Shown here: positions 32,664 through 41,042 of the stretch, piece after piece
How the letters are laid out: each line of letters starts with the position of its first letter
Position numbering within the stretch: position 1 is the stretch's first letter
Assembly: GCF_023016805.1 (NCBI RefSeq)
Contig: NZ_JALKCH010000005.1
Coordinates: forward strand, 124,001-188,000
From: Ancylobacter crimeensis
GTDB taxonomy: Bacteria; Pseudomonadota; Alphaproteobacteria; Rhizobiales; Xanthobacteraceae
DNA length: 64,000 nucleotides
Direction: 5' to 3'
The notes under the pieces: generated by a model
The model's database searches: none
Seen by the model: the letters and a program-made list of their open reading frames with translations, nothing else
Told to the model about the DNA's origin: nothing
Translations under genes and position numbers: made by a program

Positions 32664-32833
32664 CCGAAAGCGATTCGAACTTTTTCCACCGCCTAACGCC
32701 GCCGTTTCTACGCCTTTTCGCTGGCCGGCTATTTCGCGCTCTTTGCAAAGTCGTAGTTTCGGCGGCAATCGGCGGCAATATCGTGCTATAGAGGGCAATC
32801 GGCGGAATTTGGCGCGCCCGAAAGGATTCGAAC
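32664..32833. repeat. Imperfect direct repeat of the tRNA-Arg T-arm, possible attachment-site remnant
   Basis: CCGAAAGCGATTCGAAC at 32664-32680 repeats the tRNA-Arg 3' region CCGAAAGGATTCGAAC at 32818-32833 with one extra base. It lies on the island side of the tRNA, where integrase-mediated insertions leave such copies. No integrase gene is present. Confidence 0.4.
32764..32805. repeat. 12-bp direct repeat beside the tRNA-Arg 3' end
   Basis: GGCAATCGGCGG occurs at 32764-32775 and again at 32794-32805, 30 bp apart start to start, ending 4 bp before the tRNA CCA end. It could be an arm-type recombinase site or simple sequence drift. Confidence 0.35.
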
Positions 32834-32886
32834 CTCTGACCCCCAGATTCGTAGTCTGGTGCTCTATCCAGCTGAGCTACGGGCGC
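32810..32886 (-). tRNA. tRNA-Arg (anticodon ACG)
   Basis: Full cloverleaf on the minus strand: acceptor GCGCCCG pairing with CGGGCGC, D-arm GCTC, anticodon stem CCAGA/TCTGG with loop CTACGAA (anticodon ACG, wobble A probably edited to inosine), T-arm with GTTCGAATC, and an encoded CCA at 32810-32812. Length 77 nt. Its 3' end faces the island at 28329-32800, as expected for an integration target. Confidence 0.97.
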
Positions 32887-32891
32887 CCTTG

Positions 32892-32941
32892 GGCCTGAAC
32901 GGTGGGTTCAGGCCAACCTCGCGGGGAAGTGTCTCGCGAGG
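32892..32941 (-). terminator. Two hairpins downstream of the GH2-like gene
   Basis: GGCCTGAAC/GTTCAGGCC (32892-32900 with 32906-32914, 5-nt loop) and CCTCGCG/CGCGAGG (32917-32923 with 32935-32941) lie between the hydrolase gene and the tRNA. They may stop leftward transcription before the tRNA. No clear T-run. Confidence 0.4.
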
Positions 32942-33046
32942 TGGAGCGCTACGTACTTCGTTCCGCGGCGCATTGCAATATCCCCGTCGAAAAGCCCGCC
33001 TCTCTTTTGCCGGCCTGTGGATGGCGCCCGGGGGACGGGCTCGGGT

Positions 33047-34363
33047 TCAGCGGATCTCGAAGGGAAGGTTGGCGGTGGCGGCGGCGCCGCGGCCATCGCG
33101 CAGCTCGACGGAAATGCGATAGTGCCCGGGCGGCAGGTCGGCGATCGTGGCCTCCGTCGCAGTCCCGCTCTCCAGCGCCTCCGGATGTTCCGGCGGCAAC
33201 GGTTCGGTGTCGCCGCCGACCGAGCGGGCGGTGCTCTCCGAGGTGATGATCCAGCGTGCGTCGAGGGTGTCGCCGTCGGGATCGCCAGCCTCGAGCCGCA
33301 CCCGGCCGGTGCTGCCGGCAGGCCAGGAGGCAAAGGGGGCGCTGATGTTCTCGGCGGGCGTGAGCGAGACGATGCGGGGTGCGCGGTTGTCGCCGGGCGT
33401 GTGACCCTTCCAATTTTCTGCCATGGATTCAAGGGGTTCCGTCCATTCCCCGGTGGGCAGGAACAGGCTGTGCCAGCTAGTGGTCACCTCCTGTTTCTGG
33501 CCCCAGAAAAAGAGGATGGCGCCCACGCCCTCCGTGCCGAGGGGGGCGAGGTAGCGGCGCAGCAGGATGGCCTTCTGCGTCGATGACGGCTCGAACGGGG
33601 CGCCCCACGGGGTGGTCGCGGCCTGCCACTGGCCCAGCACGCCCATCTCGGTGACGACGACCGGGCCGTCCCAGCCGGCCTCGCGGACGCGGCGGGGGAG
33701 GGAGGGGAGAGCCTCGCCATAGGAGTTCACGCCGAGCACCGCGACGTCGGGCGCCGCGGCCTTCAATCGGGCGACCTTGTCGCCGCCGAGTTCGGCCAGA
33801 ACCGCCATCGTCGGATGCTGCGAATCGAGGCTGCGCACCAGCCGGGCGGCTTCGCCGATCGCGGGCCAAACCTTTGAATCGTCTGATAGATCGACTTCGA
33901 CCTCATTGCCGATTCCCCACATCAGCAGGGCGGGATGGGTCCGGTAGCGCTCGACCGTGGCGCGGATGTCGGCGAGTTGGCGGGCGACAAAAACCGGGTC
34001 GTCATAGTTCGCGCCGACCCTCGGATGGCCGAGCCAGAGCCCGGCGATGACCTTCAGCCCGGCCTTATCCGCCGCGTCCAGAACCGGACCCGGATCGCCG
34101 CCATAGGTGCGGATCGTGGTGGCGCCGAGGGCCTTCAGCATCTCCATCCGGCCCTCGCCGGCAGCGCCGCGTACCGGGAAGGGCCGCCCGTCGACGAGCA
34201 CGTCGCGACCGTCGACGGTGACCTCGGCGGCGTTCACCGGGGACAGGCCGATGGGTGCAGTGAGGTGGATGATGAGGCCAAAAAGGCCGATGCGCACGGC
34301 GCGGCGGGCGACAGTCGCGTCGTGACCGGGAAAAAGGTATTTAAGAGCCGCCGCATCAGCCAT
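33047..34363 (-). CDS. Secreted glycoside hydrolase, GH2-like TIM barrel
   Basis: 438-residue protein with an N-terminal signal-like segment (about 21-45, possible cleavage after VNA) and a TIM-barrel domain like the catalytic part of GH2/GH5 clan A enzymes. The acid/base glutamate is probably in MWGIGNEVE and the nucleophile glutamate in VVVTEMGVLG. After about residue 330 comes a beta-sandwich-like part (LTPAENISAPF to the end) that resembles a Big or fibronectin-like domain. The start at 34363 overlaps the sensor kinase stop by 8 bp, so the genes are translationally coupled. It may cleave a glycan in the periplasm or wall; the substrate is unknown. Confidence 0.7.
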   Translation of the reverse strand: MADAAALKYLFPGHDATVARRAVRIGLFGLIIHLTAPIGLSPVNAAEVTVDGRDVLVDGRPFPVRGAAGEGRMEMLKALGATTIRTYGGDPGPVLDAADKAGLKVIAGLWLGHPRVGANYDDPVFVARQLADIRATVERYRTHPALLMWGIGNEVEVDLSDDSKVWPAIGEAARLVRSLDSQHPTMAVLAELGGDKVARLKAAAPDVAVLGVNSYGEALPSLPRRVREAGWDGPVVVTEMGVLGQWQAATTPWGAPFEPSSTQKAILLRRYLAPLGTEGVGAILFFWGQKQEVTTSWHSLFLPTGEWTEPLESMAENWKGHTPGDNRAPRIVSLTPAENISAPFASWPAGSTGRVRLEAGDPDGDTLDARWIITSESTARSVGGDTEPLPPEHPEALESGTATEATIADLPPGHYRISVELRDGRGAAATANLPFEIR

Positions 34364-35888
34364 GCGAGCGTAGAGCCCGGTGGGCGTCGAGATCGAGCGG
34401 CCGGTCGGGGATGCTGATCTGGAAGGTCGCGCCGATGGTCCCCGGCACCAGCCGCACGCTGCCGCCATGCGCGCGCATCAGCTCGGCGGCGATGGTGAGG
34501 CCGAGCCCGGTGCCGCCGCGCCGGGTGGAGCTCTGGAATGGCTTGAACAGGTGCTCGCGCGCCTTGTCCGGCACGCCGGGCCCGGTGTCGGCGACCTCGA
34601 TCACCACGATGGCCCCATCCCGCCTCCCGGTGATGCGGAGCTGGTCGCGCGCGGGATCGTTGGGCGCGCGGGCGGCCATCGCCTCGATGGCGTTGCGCGA
34701 GAGGTTCAGCAGCACCCGGAAGAGCTGGTCGGGATCGGCATCGACCTCCAGCCCGCGCTCCACCGAGGCGATCCAGCGGATGCCGGCGGCCTCCTCGGCG
34801 GTGCCGAAGCCGAGCTGGTCGCGCACCTCGCCCACCAGCCGGGCAAGCTCGACCTTGCGGCGCTGCGGCGCCGGCTCCTGCGCGCGACCATAGGAGAGGC
34901 TCTGCTCGCAATAGGCGATGGCGCGGTCCAGCGCCGCGACGAGCTTGGGCGCGAAGCGCTGCACCGCCGGATCGGAGATCATGGTGAGCCGGTCGGACAG
35001 AAGCTGGGCGGAGGCAAGCAGGTTGCGCAGGTCGTGATTGATCTTGGAGACCGCCAGCCCCAGCGCCGCGAGGTGGTTCTGCTGCTGCAGCGTGTCGACG
35101 ATCTGCTTCTGCATCGCGCCGAATTCCCGCTCGGCCTGGCCGATCTCGTCGAAACGCTGCACCGGGCCGAGGGGGATCGGCGTGGTCTCCGGCGATTCGC
35201 GGAAGGCGATCATGCGCTGGGTGAGGCGGCGCATCGGGGCGACGAACATCCAGGCGAGGCCGTAATAGACCAGGGCGCCGGTGAGTGCGGTCACCGCCAG
35301 CGAGATGAGCAGGATGTTGCGGGTGAAGCGCAGCATCGCCTTGCGCAGCGGGGTTTCGTCCAGCACGATCTCGACGAAGCCGTCGCCACGCGGCGGAGTG
35401 CCGACGGCGCGGATGATGCGCCCGTCGCGGGCCATCAGCGTGTCGAGCGCCTCGCTCACCGCCTGCCAGGGGCCGACATCGCGCACGTCGGCGTGATGGT
35501 CGACCTCGGGGGGCATGTCGGAGGAGGCCAGCAGGCGGCGGGTGTCGTTCCGCTTGAGGGCGACCGTGATGGCGCCGACGCTGTTCAGCAGTTCCTGCGT
35601 GAGCTGCGGCTGGATCATGCCCTCCGGCGCGGCGTCCAGCACGAGGGCGGCGGTGCGGGCGGCGGCCAGCCGGTCGGACAGCCAGTTGAGGCGGAAGGCG
35701 GCGACGGCCGGCACCATGATGAGCACCTCCGCCAAAACGACGAAGGCGAGGGTGAAAGCGAGCAGCTTGCCGGACAGGCCGAGCCGGGGGCGCAGGCGCG
35801 CAAGACCGCGACCGCCCGCCGCCGCTGCGACGGACGCCGGAATTTCGCCGCTCCTGTTAGAGGCGTCCTCGGCCACCTGAGCTCCCAT
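34356..35888 (-). CDS. Membrane sensor histidine kinase, orphan
   Basis: 510-residue two-component sensor. Membrane segments at about 41-65 and 190-215 enclose a periplasmic sensing region; a HAMP linker follows (about 215-265). The dimerisation box has the phosphorylated His285 in KINHDLRNLL, and the ATPase domain shows the N box NLSRNAIEAM, DTGPGVPD and GGTGLGLTIA. No response regulator gene is adjacent, so its partner must be elsewhere. The coupled hydrolase gene downstream suggests a link to cell-envelope glycan sensing, which is inference only. Confidence 0.9.
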   Translation of the reverse strand: MGAQVAEDASNRSGEIPASVAAAAGGRGLARLRPRLGLSGKLLAFTLAFVVLAEVLIMVPAVAAFRLNWLSDRLAAARTAALVLDAAPEGMIQPQLTQELLNSVGAITVALKRNDTRRLLASSDMPPEVDHHADVRDVGPWQAVSEALDTLMARDGRIIRAVGTPPRGDGFVEIVLDETPLRKAMLRFTRNILLISLAVTALTGALVYYGLAWMFVAPMRRLTQRMIAFRESPETTPIPLGPVQRFDEIGQAEREFGAMQKQIVDTLQQQNHLAALGLAVSKINHDLRNLLASAQLLSDRLTMISDPAVQRFAPKLVAALDRAIAYCEQSLSYGRAQEPAPQRRKVELARLVGEVRDQLGFGTAEEAAGIRWIASVERGLEVDADPDQLFRVLLNLSRNAIEAMAARAPNDPARDQLRITGRRDGAIVVIEVADTGPGVPDKAREHLFKPFQSSTRRGGTGLGLTIAAELMRAHGGSVRLVPGTIGATFQISIPDRPLDLDAHRALRSHG

Positions 35889-36369
35889 GCCGGGCGGAAG
35901 GCTCCAACCGGCTTTCGCTAAATTAGGAATCGCCTGCTTTTTTGCTAGAGTCGCGCCTCGCGCTCATGTGGTTTCGACAGTGAACGCCTCTCAATAAGGC
36001 GGAACGCCGGCTGCTGCACGCATCCTTGTGCGGCGATGCGCCGCGAAGCGGGCGGAAATGGGCCCGCCCGCGGATGGGCCAAAGGCCGGCGCTCCCTTGA
36101 CGTGACCCGGCGCGCGATCCACAGGAGCGGATACGGAGAGGTCCGCGCGCCGTCCTCCGAAAATCCCGCCTGCGAGAATCCCTCCCTGCTCGTACCCACC
36201 CTCGTTGACTTGGCCGCGCCGTCCTCCTATAAGCCGCCACCAACCTTGGCCGCACGGCGACCGGGTCCCCCTGCATTGCGCGACTGCGCCGCGACTGGTT
36301 CGTGGCGAGAAGGCCGCGGCGGAGGCGTCCCGGCCGGAAGGCGGCGTGAACAACAGCGGAGAATGACCC
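35889..36369. other. Divergent intergenic region before rpmH
   Basis: About 480 bp between the sensor kinase gene and rpmH. Apart from the promoter at 36205-36233 I see no gene that I can support. In some alphaproteobacteria dnaA or oriC lies near rpmH, but no DnaA boxes stand out here. Confidence 0.5.
36205..36233 (+). promoter_or_regulatory. Strong sigma-70-type promoter for rpmH-rnpA-yidC
   Basis: TTGACT (36205-36210) and TATAAG (36228-36233) with the ideal 17-bp spacer, 137 bp upstream of the rpmH start. This fits the high expression expected of a ribosomal protein gene. Confidence 0.75.
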
Positions 36370-36504
36370 GTGAAGCGCACCTATCAACCGAGCAAGCTCG
36401 TGCGCGCCCGCCGGCACGGCTTCCGTGCGCGCATGGCGACCCGCAACGGCCGCAAGGTCATTGCCGCCCGCCGGGCGCACGGTCGCAAGCGCCTGTCGGC
36501 CTGA
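36370..36504 (+). CDS. rpmH: 50S ribosomal protein L34
   Basis: 44-residue basic protein of the large ribosomal subunit, beginning [17 protein letters not shown] and ending GRKRLSA, full length for the family. Translation starts at GTG 36370 with GGAG about 8 nt before it. It is followed by rnpA and yidC, the conserved bacterial order. Confidence 0.97.
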   Translation: MKRTYQPSKLVRARRHGFRARMATRNGRKVIAARRAHGRKRLSA

Positions 36505-36549
36505 TCGAGCTGAGAGGCGCGGCGCCTCGTGTCGAGGAGCGGCGCCCCC

Positions 36550-36960
36550 ATGCATCGATTGCTGAAACGCAGGGATTTCGTCGCCGCCGCGGCGGCCCTG
36601 CGTGCCAATTCCGGGCCCCTGCTGCTGCAGGCGCGCGCGCGGCACGATGACGACCCGCTTCGCATCGGCCTCACCGTTACCAAGAAACACGGCACCGCGG
36701 TTGAGCGAAACCGCATCCGCCGCCGCCTGCGCGCCGCCGTGCGCGAGGCGCTTCCGCGCGCCGGCAAGCCCGGCTTCGATTATGTGATCGTCGCGCGCCG
36801 CGACGTCATATCCGCGCGGTTCGACGACCTTATCCATGACATAGAGCGGGGTGTCGCCCGCCTTCATTCGGGAAGCCGGCGCCGGCCGGGCGGGCAGGGG
36901 CCGAAAGCCCCGGCGCCCGCATTGCCGCGTGCCGTCGGAGATGCTGTCGATGACCAATGA
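36550..36960 (+). CDS. rnpA: Ribonuclease P protein component
   Basis: 136-residue basic protein that assists the RNase P RNA in removing the 5' leader of tRNA precursors. It has the RNR-type signature ERNRIRRRLRAAVREAL, preceded by LTVTKKHGTAV, and the N-terminal LLKRRDF typical of RnpA. ATG 36550 follows a GAGGAG site; a GTG at 36529 is less likely. The end overlaps yidC by 11 bp. Confidence 0.95.
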   Translation: MHRLLKRRDFVAAAAALRANSGPLLLQARARHDDDPLRIGLTVTKKHGTAVERNRIRRRLRAAVREALPRAGKPGFDYVIVARRDVISARFDDLIHDIERGVARLHSGSRRRPGGQGPKAPAPALPRAVGDAVDDQ

Positions 36961-38776
36961 AAACCGCAACATGATCCTCGCGGTCGTGCTGTCGATGCTG
37001 GTTCTGATCGCCTTCCAGTTCTTCTCCGGCATTCCGCAGATGGACAAGCAACGCCAGGTCGCCCAGCAGCAGACGCTGCAGGAGGGCGTGGGCAAAGGCA
37101 CGACGGCCGAGCAGGCTCCCCCCGCCGCTCCCGGCGCCCCCGATTCGGCGACCCGCGCCCAGCCCGTGCAGCCCGGCATGCCGCTGACCCGCGAGCAGGC
37201 GCTGGCGCTTTCCCCGCGCGCTGCGATCGAGACGCCGCGGGTCATCGGCTCGGTGTCGCTGAAGGGCGGACGCATCGACGACCTCTCGCTCAAGGACTAC
37301 CGCGAGACGGTGGACCCCAAGAGCCCGATCATCATCCTGCTCTCGCCCTCGGGCGGGCCGAGCCCGTTCTATTCCGAATTCGGCTGGGTCGCCGGCGCCG
37401 GTTCCACGGTGAAGCTGCCGGATTCCTCGACGCTGTGGTCGGTCGCCGACGGCGCGAAGCTGACCCCCGAGACCCCGCTGGTCCTCACCTTCGACAATGG
37501 CGAGGGCCTGTCCTTCCGCCGCACGATCTCGGTCGACGCGAACTACATGTTCGACGTGAAGGACGAGGTGGAGAACAAGGGCGCCGCGGCGGTCTCCCTG
37601 CACCCCTTCGCGCTGGTCTCGCGCCACGGCACGCCGCACACGCTCGGCTATTACATCCTGCATGAAGGCCTGATCGGGGTGACCTCCGAGGGCGGCCTGC
37701 ACGAGATCAAATACAAGGACATCGCCGAGAAGAAGTCCGAGACCTTCCCCTCGACCGGCGGCTGGGTCGGCATCACAGACAAGTACTGGGCCGCCACCGT
37801 CATCCCGGACCAGAAGGAGAAGGTGCAGGCGCGCTTCTCCGCGGCTCCTGTGGGCGGCGACACCAGCTTCCAGACCGACTTCCTGGGCGACGCCATCACC
37901 GTGCAGCCCGGCGCCACCGGCGCCGTGGACGGCCGGCTGTTCGCCGGCGCCAAGGAGGTGCGGGTGGTCGACGGCTACGAGCACAATCTCGGCATCGACC
38001 GCTTCCGCCTGCTGATCGACTGGGGGTGGTTCTGGTTCATCACCCAGCCGATGTTCTGGCTGCTGGACTTCATCTACAAGGGCGTCGGCAATTTCGGCGT
38101 CGCCATCCTGATCGTGACCGTGCTGCTGAAGGGCCTGTTCTTCCCGCTCGCCAACAAGAGCTACGCCTCGATGGCCAAGATGAAGGCCATCCAGCCGGAG
38201 ATCCAGGCGCTCAAGGAGCGCTATGGCGACGACCGGGTGAAGATGCAGCAGGAGATGATGGAGATCTACAAGAAGGAGAAGATCAACCCGGTCGCGGGCT
38301 GTCTTCCCATCGTGATCCAGATTCCCGTCTTCTTCGCGCTCTACAAGACGCTGTTCGTCTCGATCGAGATGCGGCACGCGCCGTTCTTCGGCTGGATCCG
38401 CGACCTTTCGGCGCCGGATCCGACCACGCTGTTCAACCTGTTCGGGCTGATCCCGTGGGATCCCTCGCAGGTGCCGGTGATCGGCCATTTCCTCATGCTC
38501 GGCGTGTGGCCGATCATCATGGGCTGCACCATGTGGGCCCAGATGAAGCTCAACCCGCCGCCGCCGGACCCGACCCAGAAGGCGATCTTCGACTGGATGC
38601 CGCTGATCTTCACCTTCATGCTGTCGTCCTTCGCCTCGGGCCTCGTCATCTACTGGGCGTGGAACAACACGCTGTCGGTGATGCAGCAGTCCATCATCAT
38701 GCGCCGGCATGGCGTGAAGGTTGAACTGTTCGACAACTTGAAGTCGATCTTCCGCCGCAAGAAGAAGACCGTCTGA
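36950..38776 (+). CDS. yidC: Membrane protein insertase YidC
   Basis: 608-residue YidC/Oxa1 insertase, which inserts and folds inner-membrane proteins with or without SecYEG. It has an N-terminal membrane segment (NMILAVVLSMLVLIAF), a large periplasmic P1 domain (about 70-350), and the C-terminal five-helix core with conserved PLANKSYASMAKMKAIQPE and GCLPIVIQIPVFFALYK. The basic tail RRKKKTV aids ribosome contact. Upstream rnpA overlaps its start; engB begins at its stop. Confidence 0.96.
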   Translation: MTNENRNMILAVVLSMLVLIAFQFFSGIPQMDKQRQVAQQQTLQEGVGKGTTAEQAPPAAPGAPDSATRAQPVQPGMPLTREQALALSPRAAIETPRVIGSVSLKGGRIDDLSLKDYRETVDPKSPIIILLSPSGGPSPFYSEFGWVAGAGSTVKLPDSSTLWSVADGAKLTPETPLVLTFDNGEGLSFRRTISVDANYMFDVKDEVENKGAAAVSLHPFALVSRHGTPHTLGYYILHEGLIGVTSEGGLHEIKYKDIAEKKSETFPSTGGWVGITDKYWAATVIPDQKEKVQARFSAAPVGGDTSFQTDFLGDAITVQPGATGAVDGRLFAGAKEVRVVDGYEHNLGIDRFRLLIDWGWFWFITQPMFWLLDFIYKGVGNFGVAILIVTVLLKGLFFPLANKSYASMAKMKAIQPEIQALKERYGDDRVKMQQEMMEIYKKEKINPVAGCLPIVIQIPVFFALYKTLFVSIEMRHAPFFGWIRDLSAPDPTTLFNLFGLIPWDPSQVPVIGHFLMLGVWPIIMGCTMWAQMKLNPPPPDPTQKAIFDWMPLIFTFMLSSFASGLVIYWAWNNTLSVMQQSIIMRRHGVKVELFDNLKSIFRRKKKTV

Positions 38777-39465
38777 TGGAGCCGGTCGACGGCACGGCGG
38801 AGGACGTCGAGGCGTTCTTCACGCCGGAGGAGATCGAGGCCGGGCGCCTGCTGTTCGCGGGCGAATGGAGCTTCACCGGCGCGGCGCCGACCGTCGATGT
38901 GCTGCCACCGATGCGGGGCATCGAGATCGCGCTGGCCGGGCGTTCCAATGTCGGCAAGTCGAGCCTGGTCAACGCCATCACCGGGCGGCGGGCGCTGGCG
39001 CGCACCTCGGTGACGCCGGGCCGCACCCAGGAACTGATCTTCTTCGCCCGCGGCGCGGGGCTCTCCCTCGTCGACATGCCCGGCTACGGCTTTGCCAAGG
39101 CGCCGAAGGAGAAGGTCGACGCCTGGACCGCCACCGTCCACGCCTATCTGCGCGGCCGGGCCAACCTTGCCCGCGTCTTCGTGTTGATCGATTCCCGCCA
39201 CGGGCTGAAGCCGATCGACGCCGGCGTGCTGGACGGGCTCGACAAGGCGGCGGTGTCCTATGCCGTCGTGCTGACCAAGTTCGACCAGCTCAAGAAGGCC
39301 GAGCGCGCCGCCCGCATCGCGGAGACCGAGGCGGCGCTCGCCCGGCGGCCGGCGGCGTTCCCTCACGTGTTCCCGACCTCGAGCCGGGACAATGAGGGCA
39401 TCGCCGAACTGCGCGCGGGCGTGGCGCGGCTGCTGGCCGAGCGTGGCGTTCCCCTGGCCCCCTGA
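38776..39465 (+). CDS. engB: Ribosome biogenesis GTPase EngB (YihA/YsxC)
   Basis: 229-residue TRAFAC GTPase required for large-subunit assembly. G1 is AGRSNVGKSSLVN, G3 is DMPGYGFAKAPK and G4 is TKFDQLKK. The ATG overlaps the yidC stop (TGATG), so the two are co-translated. A strong hairpin lies 55 bp downstream. Confidence 0.95.
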   Translation: MEPVDGTAEDVEAFFTPEEIEAGRLLFAGEWSFTGAAPTVDVLPPMRGIEIALAGRSNVGKSSLVNAITGRRALARTSVTPGRTQELIFFARGAGLSLVDMPGYGFAKAPKEKVDAWTATVHAYLRGRANLARVFVLIDSRHGLKPIDAGVLDGLDKAAVSYAVVLTKFDQLKKAERAARIAETEAALARRPAAFPHVFPTSSRDNEGIAELRAGVARLLAERGVPLAP

Positions 39466-39520
39466 GGCCACCGGGCCAAGAGGCCACCGGGCCACGGGGC
39501 GACCGGGCCACCCTGTTCCC

Positions 39521-39574
39521 CTGAACATGAAGAAGGCGGCTTCCGGGATCGGAGGCCGCCTTCTTCATGTTCAG
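39521..39574. terminator. Perfect 20-bp inverted repeat between convergent engB and ptsN
   Basis: CTGAACATGAAGAAGGCGGC (39521-39540) pairs completely with 39555-39574 around a 14-nt loop that itself can pair (TCCG/CGGA). It works in either direction and so probably ends both engB and ptsN transcripts. Confidence 0.8.
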
Positions 39575-39586
39575 GGCAGCGCCACC

Positions 39587-39661
39587 GCCGCTCAGGCGGT
39601 GCACGGGAAGGGGCCAGCGCCGCTGAGGCGGCCGAGACTTCTTCCGATGCCGCTCAGGCGG
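39587..39661. repeat. Three copies of a 13-bp palindromic motif at the ptsN 3' end
   Basis: GCCGCTCAGGCGG at 39587-39599 and 39649-39661, and GCCGCTGAGGCGG at 39619-39631. Each can fold into a short hairpin. The third copy covers the ptsN stop codon. Spacing is 32 and 30 bp. Confidence 0.7.
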
Positions 39662-40118
39662 CGTCGGAGGCCCGGGTGCCGGTCAGCAGCGCGAGGATGG
39701 CGCCGGGGTCGCGGGTCGCGCGGATCTTGTTGGCGACCTCCTGGTCGCGCAGCAGCCGGGCGACGCGGGCCAGCGCCTTGAGGTGGTCGGCGCCGGCGGC
39801 CTCGGGCGCCAATAGCAGGAAGACGAGGTCCACCGGCTCGCCGTCCAGCGCCTCGAAATCGATCGGCTTGTCGAGCCGGGCGAACATGCCGAACAGGTTC
39901 TCCATCTTCGGCAGCTTGCCGTGCGGGATGGCGATGCCGTGGCCGACGCCGGTCGAGCCGAGGCGCTCCCGCTGGTTCAGCGTCTCGAAGATCTCCCGCT
40001 CGTCCCGGTGCAGCAATTCGGCGGCACGGGCGGCAAGCTCCTGCAGCGCCTGCTTCTTGCTGCCGGCACGCAGGGCGGGAATGACGGCGGGCAGGGTTAC
40101 GAGATCGGTCAACGCCAT
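39654..40118 (-). CDS. ptsN: Nitrogen-PTS EIIA protein PtsN
   Basis: 154-residue EIIA-Ntr protein, phosphorylated through PtsP/NPr. It tunes K+ uptake, nitrogen metabolism and sigma-54-linked functions. The phospho-acceptor is His66 in GIAIPHGKL, and length and start match the family. The order rpoN-hpf-ptsN on the minus strand is the usual one. Confidence 0.93.
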   Translation of the reverse strand: MALTDLVTLPAVIPALRAGSKKQALQELAARAAELLHRDEREIFETLNQRERLGSTGVGHGIAIPHGKLPKMENLFGMFARLDKPIDFEALDGEPVDLVFLLLAPEAAGADHLKALARVARLLRDQEVANKIRATRDPGAILALLTGTRASDAA

Positions 40119-40281
40119 GTCGGATATCCGGGTGAAACGGCGCGTGGGTCGCGGAGCACCGGCCGGGCAGGCGTGCGAGCGCCAAGGGCGGCCGGTGCGG
40201 CCATGCGCTCCGCCCGGCAGGCCGGCATCGCGGGGATGCCGGCGGCCGCAGGGCGGGTCGCAGGATGGAGAGGAAGGCCAG

Positions 40282-40881
40282 TCAATGCACGCCATCCGCC
40301 ACCGGGAGTGCCGGCGGGTCGATCCAGCCGACATGGCCGTCCGTGCGCCGGTAGACGACGTTGATGCGGCCATGGCTGGCGTGGCGGAACACCATGACGG
40401 CGGCGCCGGTGATGTCGAGCTCCAGCACCGCGTCGCTCACCGAGAGGGTGCGCAGGCTGGTGTTGGATTCGGCGACCACGGTGGGGCACCAGGCGTCGAC
40501 GGGGAGTTCGTCCTCGTCGTCATGCTCCGGCACGGAGAAGACGGTGAGGGGCGCGGATTCCACGGCTTCCGCGACGCTGCCATTGACGGCGCGGCGCTTC
40601 ACCCGGTTCTTGTAGCGGCGCAGGCGGTTCTCGATCCGCTCCACCGCCGCATCGGCGCTGGCATAGGGCTCCTGCGCGTCGCCATGCGCCTGCAGGATGG
40701 TCCCGCTGTCGAGATGCAGCGAACAGTCCGAGCGATAGCCCGAACCCTCGCGGGTGACGGTCACATGACCGGACCACCCGCCATCGAAATATTTGCCGAG
40801 GGCTTCGGCAATGCGGTCGGAAACCCGTTGCCGCAAAGCCTCGCCGACGTCGAGATTCTTACCCGAAACGCGCAGCGGCAT
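40282..40881 (-). CDS. hpf: Ribosome hibernation promoting factor, long form
   Basis: 199-residue long HPF (RaiA/YfiA N-terminal domain, about 1-105, plus a C-terminal dimerisation domain, about 140-195, with VMVFRHASHGRINVVYRR). It dimerises idle 70S ribosomes into 100S particles. The acidic HDDEDE linker between the domains is typical. It lies between rpoN and ptsN. Confidence 0.92.
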   Translation of the reverse strand: MPLRVSGKNLDVGEALRQRVSDRIAEALGKYFDGGWSGHVTVTREGSGYRSDCSLHLDSGTILQAHGDAQEPYASADAAVERIENRLRRYKNRVKRRAVNGSVAEAVESAPLTVFSVPEHDDEDELPVDAWCPTVVAESNTSLRTLSVSDAVLELDITGAAVMVFRHASHGRINVVYRRTDGHVGWIDPPALPVADGVH

Positions 40882-41042
40882 CGTGACTAGTCCCTTATCT
40901 GAGCCGGACGCTGCGGAAGCGTTCCTTCTTCCGCCCGTCCCGCCCGAACCCCCAACTTGCCCGGCCGGCGCCTTTAAGAGCTAGGAGCCTTCACGGATGG
41001 TGTCAATGACCACCGCAAACCGGCGTCATGATACCGCCTCAA

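Noticed and set aside
35889-36369. Replication origin next to rpmH
   Set aside because: No dnaA gene and no cluster of DnaA boxes; rpmH location alone is weak evidence.
36036-36650. Open frame of about 200 codons spanning the rpmH region
   Set aside because: Runs through rpmH in another frame and contains its promoter; composition is that of a shadow.
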